The notes under the pieces: generated by a model
The model's input: the letters and a program-made list of their open reading frames with translations, nothing else
Database searches by the model: none
Told to the model about the DNA's origin: nothing
Shown here: positions 1 through 6,867 of the stretch, in pieces
Numbering within the stretch: the first letter of the stretch is position 1
Layout of the letters: each line of letters begins with the position of its first letter
Assembly (NCBI GenBank): GCA_017504065.1
Contig: JAFVRU010000083.1
Span: 1 to 20,294, forward strand
Length of the DNA stretch: 20,294 bases
Direction: 5' to 3'
Source of the DNA: Clostridia bacterium
Lineage (GTDB): Bacteria; Bacillota; Clostridia; Christensenellales; Borkfalkiaceae
Position numbers and translations under genes: made by a program

Positions 1-588
1 CGACGAATATCAATATGAACGATTTTGCAAGCATAATCAAGCACTCGTCCATCTATCAACAAGCATGGGTAGGTATTGGAGCTACTTGGACGGACTGGAA
101 TAGCGGTACGTTGGATGGACGTGGTTATTCCGTTGAAAACTTCTTTGCATGGAACATGTTCGGTGTATATAAAGAATATGCAACGATTAAGAATATCGGC
201 TTGAAGTATGATCAATGGATACAAAATGTTAACCACCTGGACGGTGTATTCGGCGGTATTACGGCAACGAATATGACGATGGAAAACGTATGGATCGACA
301 TGACAGTTTCAAAGGATGCGGCTGCTGCGATTGGTTTGTCGGAATGGTTTGTATTTGGTAATACGGTGAACGGTTGTACGATTAAGGACGTAGTAGTGAA
401 CGTCAATGTAATTGGTAACGCAAACGTAGCAATTCGTTCGGGTGCAAAAGCTGGTACGATTGCAAACAATATTGAAAACGTATACGTAATGAGTTCTTCG
501 ACGATTGGCGCAAACACGATGAATACGTGGAGTGGTGTAAAAGTTATTTCCCAACCTAGTGAAATTACTTCGATTGGCGGTAACTTTG
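1..588 (+). repeat. Repeat copy 1 of the surface-protein beta-helix module
   Basis: This copy is homologous to 1201-1797 at both DNA and protein level. The two begin exactly 1200 bp apart (cgacgaat at bases 1 and 1201). Bases 306-349 are identical to 1515-1558 (44 bp). The copies differ by a 4-codon insertion in copy 2 after the QAW-GI residues and a 1-codon deletion near the VFG residues. Confidence 0.85.
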
Positions 589-1859
589 TAATTGAAGGCA
601 ACAGCATTAAATATAGTGGTAAGACCGTTTATACGTGGACGAAACCCAACGTTGCAGAAACGGTAAGCGAGAAAGTTTATACGGAAAGCGCAGACTTTGC
701 GTTGGCTGATTTGGGTGTAACGGGTACGTTGGTTTCTGCAACGCCTGCAGTTGTTGAAAACGGCGTTTTGAAAGCAACGGGCTTGGTAATGGGCGACAAC
801 GTTTACACGGTTGTTACGGAAACGGAAGACGCAATTTATACGTATACGATTACGATTGTTCGTGCGGAAATGATTCATGGACAACTTGCACAACAATACA
901 CGGATCAAGCAGCTTTGGAAGTAGCGGTAGATTCCTTGAATTTGGAAGGTACGCTTGTATCCGTTAAGACGGCTGCGGGCGTGGATGTTGTTGTAGCAGA
1001 TGGTATCATCGAATTGGTAGATTTGGTATCGGGCGAAAACAAGTTTGTTATTACAACGGCTACGACGCGTTATAGCATGAACGTTATCAAATACGATATG
1101 GAAATTTCGTCGATGGCAGACATCGAAGCTTGGGCTGCAGGTGGAAAACAAGGCAAGTACGCAGTCCTTACGCAAGATATCGATGCAACGGGTTACGTAG
1201 CGACGAATGTTGACATGAGTGGTTTTGCTTCTAGCATTAAGCATTCAAGTATTTATAATCAAGCTTGGATTGGTATCAATCCGACTACCAGTTGGGCAGG
1301 TGCGAATTGGACGAGCGGTACGTTGGATGGCCGTGGCTATCGCGTTGACAACTTCTTTGCATGGAATATGTGGGGTGTTACTAAACAAAACGTAACCATT
1401 CGAAACATCGGCTTGAAGTATGATCAATGGATTCAAAATGTTAATCATCTTGACGGCGTATTTGGGTATGAGACTTCGAACGTAACATTGGAAAACGCAT
1501 GGATCGATATGACGGTTTCAAAGGATGCGGCTGCTGCGATTGGTTTGTCGGAATGGTTCGTATTCGGTAATATGGTAGCGGGTTGTACGATCAAGGACGT
1601 TGTGGTGAACGTAAACGTAATCGGTAGCGCAAACGTAAACATTCGCTCTGGAGCGAAAAACGGTAGTATCGCGAACAATATCGAAAACGTATACATCATC
1701 AGCACTTCGACGATTGGGGCAAACACGATGAATACGTGGAGTGGCGTACAAGTTGTTTCCCAACCTAGTGAAATTACGACGATTGGCGGCAACTTTGAAG
1801 TGAAAGCGGACGGCTTGTATTACAACAACAAGCTTGTGAAAGCGGTTTCGGCTTCCTAA
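1..1859 (+). CDS. Large repeat-containing surface/secreted protein, beta-helix and Ig-like modules (5' end outside window)
   Basis: The reading frame is open from base 3, and the residues before the first Met (TNIN) match the second repeat copy (TNVD). The true start therefore lies upstream and this is a C-terminal fragment of about 619 residues. Two copies of a roughly 200-residue module are visible, starting at bases 1 and 1201. Each contains SGTLDGRGY, NIGLKYDQWIQNVNHLDGVFG, a DMTVSKDAAAAIGLSEW block and a GANTMNTWSG block. The pattern of short hydrophobic strands resembles right-handed beta-helix or GLUG-like adhesin repeats. Between them, about residues 205-380, are two beta-rich Ig/cadherin-like segments ending in YTYTITIVRA and RYSMNVIK. 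The C-terminus (LVKAVSAS) shows no LPXTG motif, transmembrane helix or SLH domain. The role is inferred to be extracellular adhesion or carbohydrate contact. No enzyme motif is seen. Confidence 0.75.
   Translation, partial: TNINMNDFASIIKHSSIYQQAWVGIGATWTDWNSGTLDGRGYSVENFFAWNMFGVYKEYATIKNIGLKYDQWIQNVNHLDGVFGGITATNMTMENVWIDMTVSKDAAAAIGLSEWFVFGNTVNGCTIKDVVVNVNVIGNANVAIRSGAKAGTIANNIENVYVMSSSTIGANTMNTWSGVKVISQPSEITSIGGNFVIEGNSIKYSGKTVYTWTKPNVAETVSEKVYTESADFALADLGVTGTLVSATPAVVENGVLKATGLVMGDNVYTVVTETEDAIYTYTITIVRAEMIHGQLAQQYTDQAALEVAVDSLNLEGTLVSVKTAAGVDVVVADGIIELVDLVSGENKFVITTATTRYSMNVIKYDMEISSMADIEAWAAGGKQGKYAVLTQDIDATGYVATNVDMSGFASSIKHSSIYNQAWIGINPTTSWAGANWTSGTLDGRGYRVDNFFAWNMWGVTKQNVTIRNIGLKYDQWIQNVNHLDGVFGYETSNVTLENAWIDMTVSKDAAAAIGLSEWFVFGNMVAGCTIKDVVVNVNVIGSANVNIRSGAKNGSIANNIENVYIISTSTIGANTMNTWSGVQVVSQPSEITTIGGNFEVKADGLYYNNKLVKAVSAS
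1201..1797 (+). repeat. Repeat copy 2 of the surface-protein beta-helix module
   Basis: This is the partner of the copy at 1-588. It retains the same order of motifs (SGTLDGRGY, NIGLKYDQ, VSKDAAAAIGLSEW, NTMNTWSG, QPSEIT-IGGNF) and is followed by only about 20 residues before the stop codon. Confidence 0.85.
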
Positions 1860-1881
1860 TTCGCAAAAAGGTAAAAAGGGG

Positions 1882-1908
1882 AAGGGCGTTTCTACGCCCT
1901 TTCTTTTA
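1882..1908 (+). terminator. Rho-independent terminator of the surface-protein gene
   Basis: An 8-bp stem (aagggcgt 1882-1889 with acgccctt 1894-1901) and a TTCT loop are followed by tcttttat. It lies 22 bases after the stop codon. Confidence 0.85.
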
Positions 1909-1923
1909 TACAAAACAAAACAA

Positions 1924-1950
1924 GCGGGCGAGCCCAATAGGCTCGCCCGC
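1924..1950 (-). terminator. Rho-independent terminator of the DeoR-family gene
   Basis: A perfect 11-bp stem (gcgggcgagcc 1924-1934 with ggctcgcccgc 1940-1950) has a 5-nt loop. On the minus strand it is followed by TTGTTTTGTTTTG, so it terminates the leftward gene and sits back to back with the plus-strand terminator at 1882-1908. Confidence 0.85.
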
Positions 1951-1974
1951 GTTATGGATATAAGCAATATAGGA

Positions 1975-2679
1975 TTATTCTTCCGTCGGAGTGATGATCT
2001 CGGTTACTTGATCGCTTTTTGCAATGGTGTAGAAATACGTGGTGTGCAATTTTTCACTATCCAAAATAAAATACTGTTTTTTGGATTGTTGTATCATAAT
2101 CTTACGGATATGCGATTCTTCCAAAGACGAATCGGTCAAAAGTCCGTCGTCCGAAAGCCCGCGACAGGAAGCGAACATTGCGTCCGCATTGATATTCCGC
2201 AGGAAATTTTCCGCGTCCGCGCCGACGTACGCTAAGGAATCGGGCAACAACTTCCCGCCCGTGCAGTAGGTCTGTATTTGTAGCTTCGCAAGCTCCATCG
2301 ACGTTACAGGCCCGTTGGTGATGACCGTAATATTTCGGAATTTCGACAAGTGGGGAACGAGCTGTAAAATCGTGCTCGACGCGTCAAAAAACAAGATCGA
2401 GCCTTCGCGGATTTTGGAAATGGCTTTCGCCGCCAATTCTCTTTTCTCCTTTAAATTCCGATTTTGGCGTAACGTCAAAGGAACTTCTTTCGTTTGGTCT
2501 TCGGAAAGCACCGCTCCGCCGAACGTACGACGGACTTTTCCCTGCCGTTCTAGCTCCGTCAAATCTCGACGAATGGTCGATTCGCTCGTGAATAATAGCT
2601 TGGCGAGTTTATGTACCGAAACGTTGGAATTTGTTTCCAAAATGGATAAAATCTCTTTTTGCCGCTCAATAGTATACAT
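1975..2679 (-). CDS. DeoR-family transcriptional repressor
   Basis: This is a 234-residue regulator with the standard DeoR layout. An N-terminal winged HTH occupies about residues 1-57 (MYTIERQKEILSILE, then STIRRDLTELERQGKVRRTFGGA). A DeoR C-terminal sensor domain follows from about 75, with the phosphosugar-binding signatures DASSTILQL, TNG and GG. In this family a sugar phosphate usually acts as inducer. The start at 2679 was chosen because it is preceded by AGGGGAAAAG and begins the family-typical MYTIERQ. A longer frame reaches 2739 but would overlap the promoter. The gene is divergent from the dehydrogenase/epimerase operon, and the repeats between them (2781-2812) are its likely operators. 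The effector is unknown; a ketose or polyol phosphate handled by the neighbouring enzymes is the obvious guess. Confidence 0.93.
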   Translation of the reverse strand: MYTIERQKEILSILETNSNVSVHKLAKLLFTSESTIRRDLTELERQGKVRRTFGGAVLSEDQTKEVPLTLRQNRNLKEKRELAAKAISKIREGSILFFDASSTILQLVPHLSKFRNITVITNGPVTSMELAKLQIQTYCTGGKLLPDSLAYVGADAENFLRNINADAMFASCRGLSDDGLLTDSSLEESHIRKIMIQQSKKQYFILDSEKLHTTYFYTIAKSDQVTEIITPTEE

Positions 2680-2709
2680 ATCTTTTCCCCTGTGTAAACG
2701 ATTAAAATT

Positions 2710-2739
2710 ATTATACCAAACCGCCTTTTTCCTTGTCAA
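2710..2739 (-). promoter_or_regulatory. Sigma-A promoter of the DeoR-family gene
   Basis: On the minus strand the -35 box TTGACA (2739-2734) and the -10 box TATAAT (2715-2710) are both perfect, with an 18-bp spacer. The start codon lies about 30 bases further on. Confidence 0.85.
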
Positions 2740-2778
2740 TTTTTTTGCGGGAGTTTCTCAAAATTTGTCGGAAACTTC

Positions 2779-2812
2779 TTGCTCAATTATGCTCAAATAT
2801 GCTCGAATATGG
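2779..2812. promoter_or_regulatory. Three 10-bp-phased direct repeats, probable DeoR-type operator
   Basis: GCTCAATTAT (2781-2790), GCTCAAATAT (2791-2800) and GCTCGAATAT (2801-2810) follow each other with an exact 10-bp period, about one helical turn. The third, read as TATGCTCGAA (2798-2807), fits the half-site consensus WATKYTCGWW reported for the DeoR-family repressor GlpR. A fourth related element, TTGCTCGATT, sits at 2861-2870 inside the dehydrogenase promoter spacer. The assignment to the adjacent DeoR protein is inference from position and family. Confidence 0.7.
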
Positions 2813-2850
2813 CGAAAAATATGGTTATTTACCAATATTTCCGCCAAGTA

Positions 2851-2879
2851 TTGACAGAGTTTGCTCGATTGAGTATAAT
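2851..2879 (+). promoter_or_regulatory. Sigma-A promoter of the dehydrogenase/epimerase operon
   Basis: TTGACA (2851-2856), a 17-bp spacer and TATAAT (2874-2879) form a consensus promoter. The spacer contains TTGCTCGATTGAG, related to the repeats at 2781-2810, so a repressor bound there would block RNA polymerase directly. Confidence 0.9.
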
Positions 2880-2916
2880 GTATCGGATAAAGTAGGTGAA
2901 CGAAGGAGAGAAGAAT

Positions 2917-3924
2917 ATGACAATGAAAGCAGGCGTCGTATACGCTATGAACGATTTGCGGGTAAGCGACGTGGAAAAGCCTGTTCCCGCGCGGGATGAA
3001 GTTTTGGTGCAGGTGAAATATTGCGGAGTTTGCGGAAGCGACGTAGGACGGGTGTACGGTACGTCGTTGTATCACTACCCGACGGTGATCGGGCATGAGT
3101 TCGCGGGCGTAGTCGTACAGGACGACGCAGGGGAGCTCACGGGCAAGAAAGTGGCGGTATTCCCGTTGCTCCCGTGTTTTGAATGCGAAGAATGCAAGCG
3201 AAAGAGCTACGTAACCTGTAAGAATTACGATTATTACGGGTCTCGTCGGGACGGCGGGTTTGCCGAATATATTGCGGTCAAGCGTTGGAATTTGATTGTA
3301 TTGCCCGATGATATGGACTGTAAACTCGGAGCGATGTGCGAGCCGATTTCGATAGCAAAACACGCTTCCGATCGGTTGGAGATCGTTGGCGGAGAAAACG
3401 TGTTGATTACGGGCGCAGGACCGATCGGGATTCTCATTGGGCTGTGGTTAAAAAAGAAAGGCGTAAAGCAAGTGTACTACACCGATCTCGACGCGCGGAA
3501 ATTGGCGCTCGCCAAGGAGATCGGATTCGAAGATTACGCGGAAGCGGACGGGCTTGCGGTGGATTGCGGGGTGGAAGGCACGGGTTGTAGCGCGCCGCTC
3601 GAAACCTGTCTTAACGCGTTGAAAGCGGGTGGACAACTCGTTTGTTTGGGGAATCCTTACGGAGATATCGCTTTGTCGAGAAATGCGTACTGGTGCATTT
3701 TGCGGAAAGAATTGACGGTGCGTGGGACGTGGAATTCTTCCTATAACGACATCGTCAACGATTGGAAAGCAAGCGTTGCGGCGGTTGCGAACGGCGAGCT
3801 TGATCCCGCGTTTTTGATTAGCCACGTATATCCGTTGTCGGAAATCAACGCGGCGTTTGAGATGATCAAGGGCAAAAAGGAATTTTATAACAAAGTACTG
3901 ATTGATTGTGGGGTGAACGAATGA
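2917..3924 (+). CDS. Zinc-dependent polyol-phosphate dehydrogenase, GatD (galactitol-1-phosphate 5-dehydrogenase)-like
   Basis: This 335-residue medium-chain dehydrogenase carries catalytic zinc ligands in GVCGSD (C39), GHEF (H60, E61) and CEP (E142), the structural zinc cysteines C87, C90, C93 and C101, and the Rossmann motif GAGPIG (166-171). The stretch VPLLPCF-C-EC, YD-GSRRDGGFAEY and VKR is close to E. coli GatD as I recall that sequence. The reaction is expected to be NAD(P)-linked oxidation of a polyol phosphate to a ketose phosphate in the cytoplasm. The start at 2917 is set by AAGGAG at 2903-2908; an upstream GTG at 2896 lies before that site and is unlikely. The gene overlaps the next by 4 bp (ATGA), so the two enzymes are translationally coupled. 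The exact substrate cannot be read from the sequence, and L-threonine or sorbitol dehydrogenase-like activities remain possible. Confidence 0.85.
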   Translation: MTMKAGVVYAMNDLRVSDVEKPVPARDEVLVQVKYCGVCGSDVGRVYGTSLYHYPTVIGHEFAGVVVQDDAGELTGKKVAVFPLLPCFECEECKRKSYVTCKNYDYYGSRRDGGFAEYIAVKRWNLIVLPDDMDCKLGAMCEPISIAKHASDRLEIVGGENVLITGAGPIGILIGLWLKKKGVKQVYYTDLDARKLALAKEIGFEDYAEADGLAVDCGVEGTGCSAPLETCLNALKAGGQLVCLGNPYGDIALSRNAYWCILRKELTVRGTWNSSYNDIVNDWKASVAAVANGELDPAFLISHVYPLSEINAAFEMIKGKKEFYNKVLIDCGVNE

Positions 3925-4583
3925 AAAAAATGATTTCTCCGTCGATGATGTGCGCGGATATTGCGGAAATTAAATCGACGTTAAAAACGTTTGAAACTTG
4001 CGGGATCGAATATTTACATATCGATATTATGGACGGCGTATTCGTTCCGAATTTCACGCTCGGGCCCGATTATTGCAAGTCCTTGAAAAAGATGACGGAC
4101 ATTCCTTTGGATATCCATTTGATGGTGGAAAAACCCGAACGGCTTTTGGATATTTTCCCTGTCGGAGCGGGGGATTACGTTGCCGTACACGTGGAGAGTA
4201 CGCCGCATTTGCAGCGCGCGCTCGCGATGATCAAAGCTAAGGGCGCGAAAGCGATGGTCGCGATCAATCCCGCTACGGGGATTTCAGCGCTGGATTACGT
4301 TTTGCCCGATCTTGACGGCGTGTTGGTGATGACGGTCAACCCCGGGTTTGCAGGGCAAAAGCTTGTGCCCCAAACGCTGGAAAAGATCAAACAGGTACGG
4401 GAATACTTAGACGAAAGGGGCTACGAACACGTCGATATCGAAGTGGACGGGAACGTGAGCTTTGAAAACGCGAAAAAAATGTCGGCGGCGGGCGCGAATA
4501 TTTTCGTTGCGGGTACGTCGTCGGTGTTCACGGGCACGGACATGGCGGGGAATATCGGAAAACTCCGCGAAGCGATACAATAA
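3921..4583 (+). CDS. Ribulose/allulose-phosphate 3-epimerase family protein (AlsE/Rpe-like)
   Basis: This 220-residue TIM-barrel epimerase has the family motifs ISPSMMCADI, HIDIMDGVFVPNFTLGP, LDIHLMVEKPE, VMTVNPGFAGQ and EVDGNVS, followed by VAGTSSVF. The metal-site His and Asp residues in HIDIMDG and DIHLM and the catalytic Asp in EVDG are present. SPSMMC and the overall pattern recall D-allulose-6-phosphate 3-epimerase (AlsE) more than housekeeping Rpe, though the two are hard to separate by eye. The ATG at 3921 overlaps the stop codon of the dehydrogenase gene, so a frame beginning further upstream is unlikely. In context the dehydrogenase would make a ketose phosphate and this enzyme would invert C3 to feed fructose-6-P or xylulose-5-P. 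It is followed by a strong terminator. Confidence 0.9.
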   Translation: MKKMISPSMMCADIAEIKSTLKTFETCGIEYLHIDIMDGVFVPNFTLGPDYCKSLKKMTDIPLDIHLMVEKPERLLDIFPVGAGDYVAVHVESTPHLQRALAMIKAKGAKAMVAINPATGISALDYVLPDLDGVLVMTVNPGFAGQKLVPQTLEKIKQVREYLDERGYEHVDIEVDGNVSFENAKKMSAAGANIFVAGTSSVFTGTDMAGNIGKLREAIQ

Positions 4584-4605
4584 AACTTATCTAAAAAAAT
4601 AAAAG

Positions 4606-4631
4606 ACGGATAGCGTTTGCTATCCGTTTTT
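4606..4631. terminator. Bidirectional terminator between the epimerase gene and murQ
   Basis: A 9-bp stem (acggatagc 4606-4614 with gctatccgt 4619-4627) has a 4-nt loop. A T-run follows on the plus strand (ttttt), and A-rich sequence before it (aaaaaaataaaag) provides a T-run on the minus strand. It serves both convergent operons. Confidence 0.85.
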
Positions 4632-4688
4632 GTTGTGGTTTTTTATTCGTTTGAAACGTTATCAGCTTTGCGCGGCTCGCTTTTTATA

Positions 4689-5501
4689 TCAAATTTTGCC
4701 TTTGGCTTTCAATACTTCGCGAATGACAAAGCCGTGTTCTTCCAACAGCGCCAATGCTTCTTCTTCGCTTACGCCGCAAGCGTCCGCAACGATTCGGCAC
4801 ATACGTCCTTTCAACTTCACGTTGGTAGGCTTCAAGTTTACCATCATATTTTCGTATACCTTGCCCGTTTTGACCATTGCGCAAGTCGTGATCATATTCA
4901 AAACGAATTTTTGCGCGTTGCCCGCTTTCATACGGGTCGAGCCCGTAATGACTTCCGCGCCCGTATCTGTATAAATTGCTACGTCCGCGAGCTCGGAGAT
5001 TTTGCAGGGATGGTTGCTTGCAAGCGAAAGAGTTTTGCAACCGATAGATTTTGCCTTTCGCATCGCAGCTTCCACGTACGCCGCGCCGCCTGAAGCGGAA
5101 ATGCCCATAATGACGTCGTTCGCCGTAGGGGTTAACGCGAGAAGATCGTTTTCCCCGCAGTCGGCTTGGTCTTCTTCGTTTTCCGCCGCATGCAGGAACG
5201 CTTTTTCGCCGCCTGCCATTACGGGTACGACCATACCCGGATCAACACCGTAGGTCGGGGGGCATTCGGTAGCGTCCATCATCGCGATTCGACCGGAAGT
5301 GCCTGCGCCGAAATAGATGAGTCTGCCGCCTTTCTCAAACGCGGCAGCAACAAGATCGATCGCTTTGGCTACGCTGTCGAGCGCGGCTTCTACGGCTTCT
5401 ACCGAGCGACGGTTTTCATCGTTGATGATGCGGACCATTTCGATCGTGGACATTTTGTCGATGTGCGTGGTACGGGGGTTTCTTTGTTCGGTTTTCAACA
5501 T
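4689..5501 (-). CDS. murQ: N-acetylmuramic acid 6-phosphate etherase MurQ
   Basis: This 270-residue SIS-domain enzyme splits the D-lactyl ether of MurNAc-6-phosphate to give GlcNAc-6-phosphate and D-lactate in the cytoplasm, a step of cell-wall sugar recycling. The signature FGAGTSGRIAMMDATECPPTYG region is at about residues 64-85. The acid/base glutamates equivalent to E. coli E83 and E114 fall at E79 and E110. GISASG, GAEVITGSTRMKAGNAQK and KVYENMMV are also conserved. The protein is shorter than usual (about 300): the C-terminal helical segment runs from GVSEEEALALLEEHG straight to FVIREVL, missing roughly 20-25 residues present in E. coli MurQ. The start is supported by AAGGAG upstream. 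The gene follows the HTH-kinase gene by 13 bases, so they are co-transcribed. Confidence 0.96.
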   Translation of the reverse strand: MLKTEQRNPRTTHIDKMSTIEMVRIINDENRRSVEAVEAALDSVAKAIDLVAAAFEKGGRLIYFGAGTSGRIAMMDATECPPTYGVDPGMVVPVMAGGEKAFLHAAENEEDQADCGENDLLALTPTANDVIMGISASGGAAYVEAAMRKAKSIGCKTLSLASNHPCKISELADVAIYTDTGAEVITGSTRMKAGNAQKFVLNMITTCAMVKTGKVYENMMVNLKPTNVKLKGRMCRIVADACGVSEEEALALLEEHGFVIREVLKAKGKI

Positions 5502-5514
5502 AGTTTTTTCTCCT

Positions 5515-6669
5515 TTATGCGTTGTGTAAGGTTTGTAAAAAGTTCTTTTTGAATTCTTCTGTCGGCGGTGTGGCGGAGAGTAGTTTACTCGCGCAAACGC
5601 ATGCGCCGTACACAGGGGGAGCGTCGGGGATAATCAGCTTCGTATCCTTTCTAAGCTGCGGGACTAAAAAGCTTTGAATGATCTCTTTTCGCGAACTCAA
5701 ACCGCCTGAGAACAGGACGGTGTTTCCGCAGTCGTACAAATCCTGCGCGGCGTGGATCTGAATGGCTAAGCGGCGGAAGCTCTCGAATAAAATTTCCCGA
5801 GCGGTTTCGTCGCCTTTTTCTTGCGCTTCGATCACGAGCGGAGCGTAAGAAGCGACCATTTTCGAGCCGCCCGAATAGATCTTGTCAAGGTTTTCGAAAA
5901 TACGACCTTTGATACGACTTTTCACGAGCTTGACAAGCAAGCTTTCTTTGCCATACCCGTCTTCATATTCCAAGCACGCGCGCAAAGCGGCTTTCCCGAG
6001 ATAATATCCGCTGCCTTCGTCGTCGAACAAGTACCCGTATCCGCCGACCCGTTTTAAAGTCTTGCCGTCGTTTGCGAACACAGCAGAACCCGTTCCGCAA
6101 ATGACCGCAGTACATTTTTTTATACCGTCTACGGACGAGATGATGTTTTGGATATCCACGTCCACTTCCACCGTTATTTGGGGATACAAATTACACAAAA
6201 ACGCCGCTAAACGGGCGCGGTAATCGCTGACGGACGCGCCTGCAATCCCTGCATAGATCGCGCAGACGCCATTCGATACAGCCAACAGCCCGTCCACGCC
6301 TTGTCGTAAAATTTGCATCGTCGTTTCCACGCCGCGAGCGTTTGGATTACAACCTTCCAAAATTAATCGGTGCACAACCGTTCCGTCTTGCCGAAACAAT
6401 ACGAAATCGGTTTTCGAGCCGCCCCCGTCGATGGCGATTAGAGTCTTGTTCTCGCCTAGCTGCGCGTTCGAGCCCAGCAGCGCGTCAGGGGAAACTGCCA
6501 GCGTATCCGCAAGCTTGCAAAGTTTCGGTACGTCGGGAAAGGCTATACCGTTTTCCCATTTCGAGACTGTTTGCGGCGTAACGTATAGCCGCCGCGCCAC
6601 TTCCGTTTGCGACAAGCCCAACCGCTCCCGTAGGCGACGTATATTGTTGGCAAAAATCCGTTCGTCCAT
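5515..6669 (-). CDS. Fusion of XRE-family HTH domain with BadF/BadG/BcrA/BcrD-type sugar kinase (MurNAc/GlcNAc kinase-like)
   Basis: This 384-residue protein has two parts. Residues 5-62 form a Cro/C1-type HTH (LRERLGLSQTEVARRLYV, then TPQTVSKWENG as recognition helix). Residues 76-384 form an ASKHA-fold kinase of the BadF/BcrA family, with phosphate-1 loop AIDGGGSKTDFVLF (79-92), CGTGSAVFANDG (191-202), GYGYLFDDEGSGYYLGKAAL (210-229) and the adenosine motif FSGGLS (320-325). Clostridium acetobutylicum MurK, a MurNAc/GlcNAc kinase, belongs to this kinase family, and the gene here precedes murQ, so the expected reaction is ATP-dependent 6-phosphorylation of MurNAc or GlcNAc. The HTH suggests that the kinase also controls transcription according to substrate occupancy, much as ROK proteins do. 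That is inference. AGGAG precedes the ATG, and a strong promoter lies upstream. Confidence 0.9.
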   Translation of the reverse strand: MDERIFANNIRRLRERLGLSQTEVARRLYVTPQTVSKWENGIAFPDVPKLCKLADTLAVSPDALLGSNAQLGENKTLIAIDGGGSKTDFVLFRQDGTVVHRLILEGCNPNARGVETTMQILRQGVDGLLAVSNGVCAIYAGIAGASVSDYRARLAAFLCNLYPQITVEVDVDIQNIISSVDGIKKCTAVICGTGSAVFANDGKTLKRVGGYGYLFDDEGSGYYLGKAALRACLEYEDGYGKESLLVKLVKSRIKGRIFENLDKIYSGGSKMVASYAPLVIEAQEKGDETAREILFESFRRLAIQIHAAQDLYDCGNTVLFSGGLSSRKEIIQSFLVPQLRKDTKLIIPDAPPVYGACVCASKLLSATPPTEEFKKNFLQTLHNA

Positions 6670-6701
6670 TCCGTTATACTCCTAAGATTTTTCGTAACTT
6701 C

Positions 6702-6730
6702 ATTATAACGGCTTTTACTTTTAAAGTCAA
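6702..6730 (-). promoter_or_regulatory. Sigma-A promoter of the HTH-kinase/murQ operon
   Basis: On the minus strand TTGACT (6730-6725), a 17-bp spacer and TATAAT (6707-6702) are seen. A short perfect palindrome, ACTTTTAAAGT (6717-6727), overlaps the -35 box and is a candidate repressor site. Confidence 0.85.
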
Positions 6731-6756
6731 ACATTTCAATAAAAATTTATTTCATA

Positions 6757-6771
6757 ACAACTATAAGTTGT
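6757..6771. promoter_or_regulatory. 15-bp palindrome between divergent promoters, candidate operator
   Basis: ACAACT-ATA-AGTTGT is a perfect inverted repeat (6-bp arms, 3-nt centre). It lies 27 bases upstream of the -35 box of the HTH-kinase operon and 67 bases upstream of the rpiR -35 box. The binder is unknown; the HTH-kinase or the RpiR protein are the local candidates. Confidence 0.5.
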
Positions 6772-6838
6772 AAATCTTGAAACGCTTTGCTTTTTAAGTG
6801 AAAAAAGAAAAAAGCTTGCAAAAGGCTTGCTAAAACGT

Positions 6839-6867
6839 TTGACATGGCATATAAATTGTGATATACT
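6839..6867 (+). promoter_or_regulatory. Sigma-A promoter of the rpiR-MFS operon
   Basis: TTGACA (6839-6844), a 17-bp spacer and TATACT (6862-6867) form a good promoter, with transcription expected to start near 6874. Confidence 0.88.

Noticed and set aside
309..1244. Long minus-strand open frame opposite the surface protein
   Set aside because: Its composition (rich in R, N, C and Y) is that of an antisense shadow of a repeat gene. It has no ribosome binding site or family motif, and the plus frame shows clear repeated protein modules.
6775..6790. Possible CcpA (cre) site TTGAAACGCTTTGC upstream of rpiR
   Set aside because: The central CG is one base out of register with the cre consensus (TGNAANCGNWNNCA), so the match fails at the key positions.
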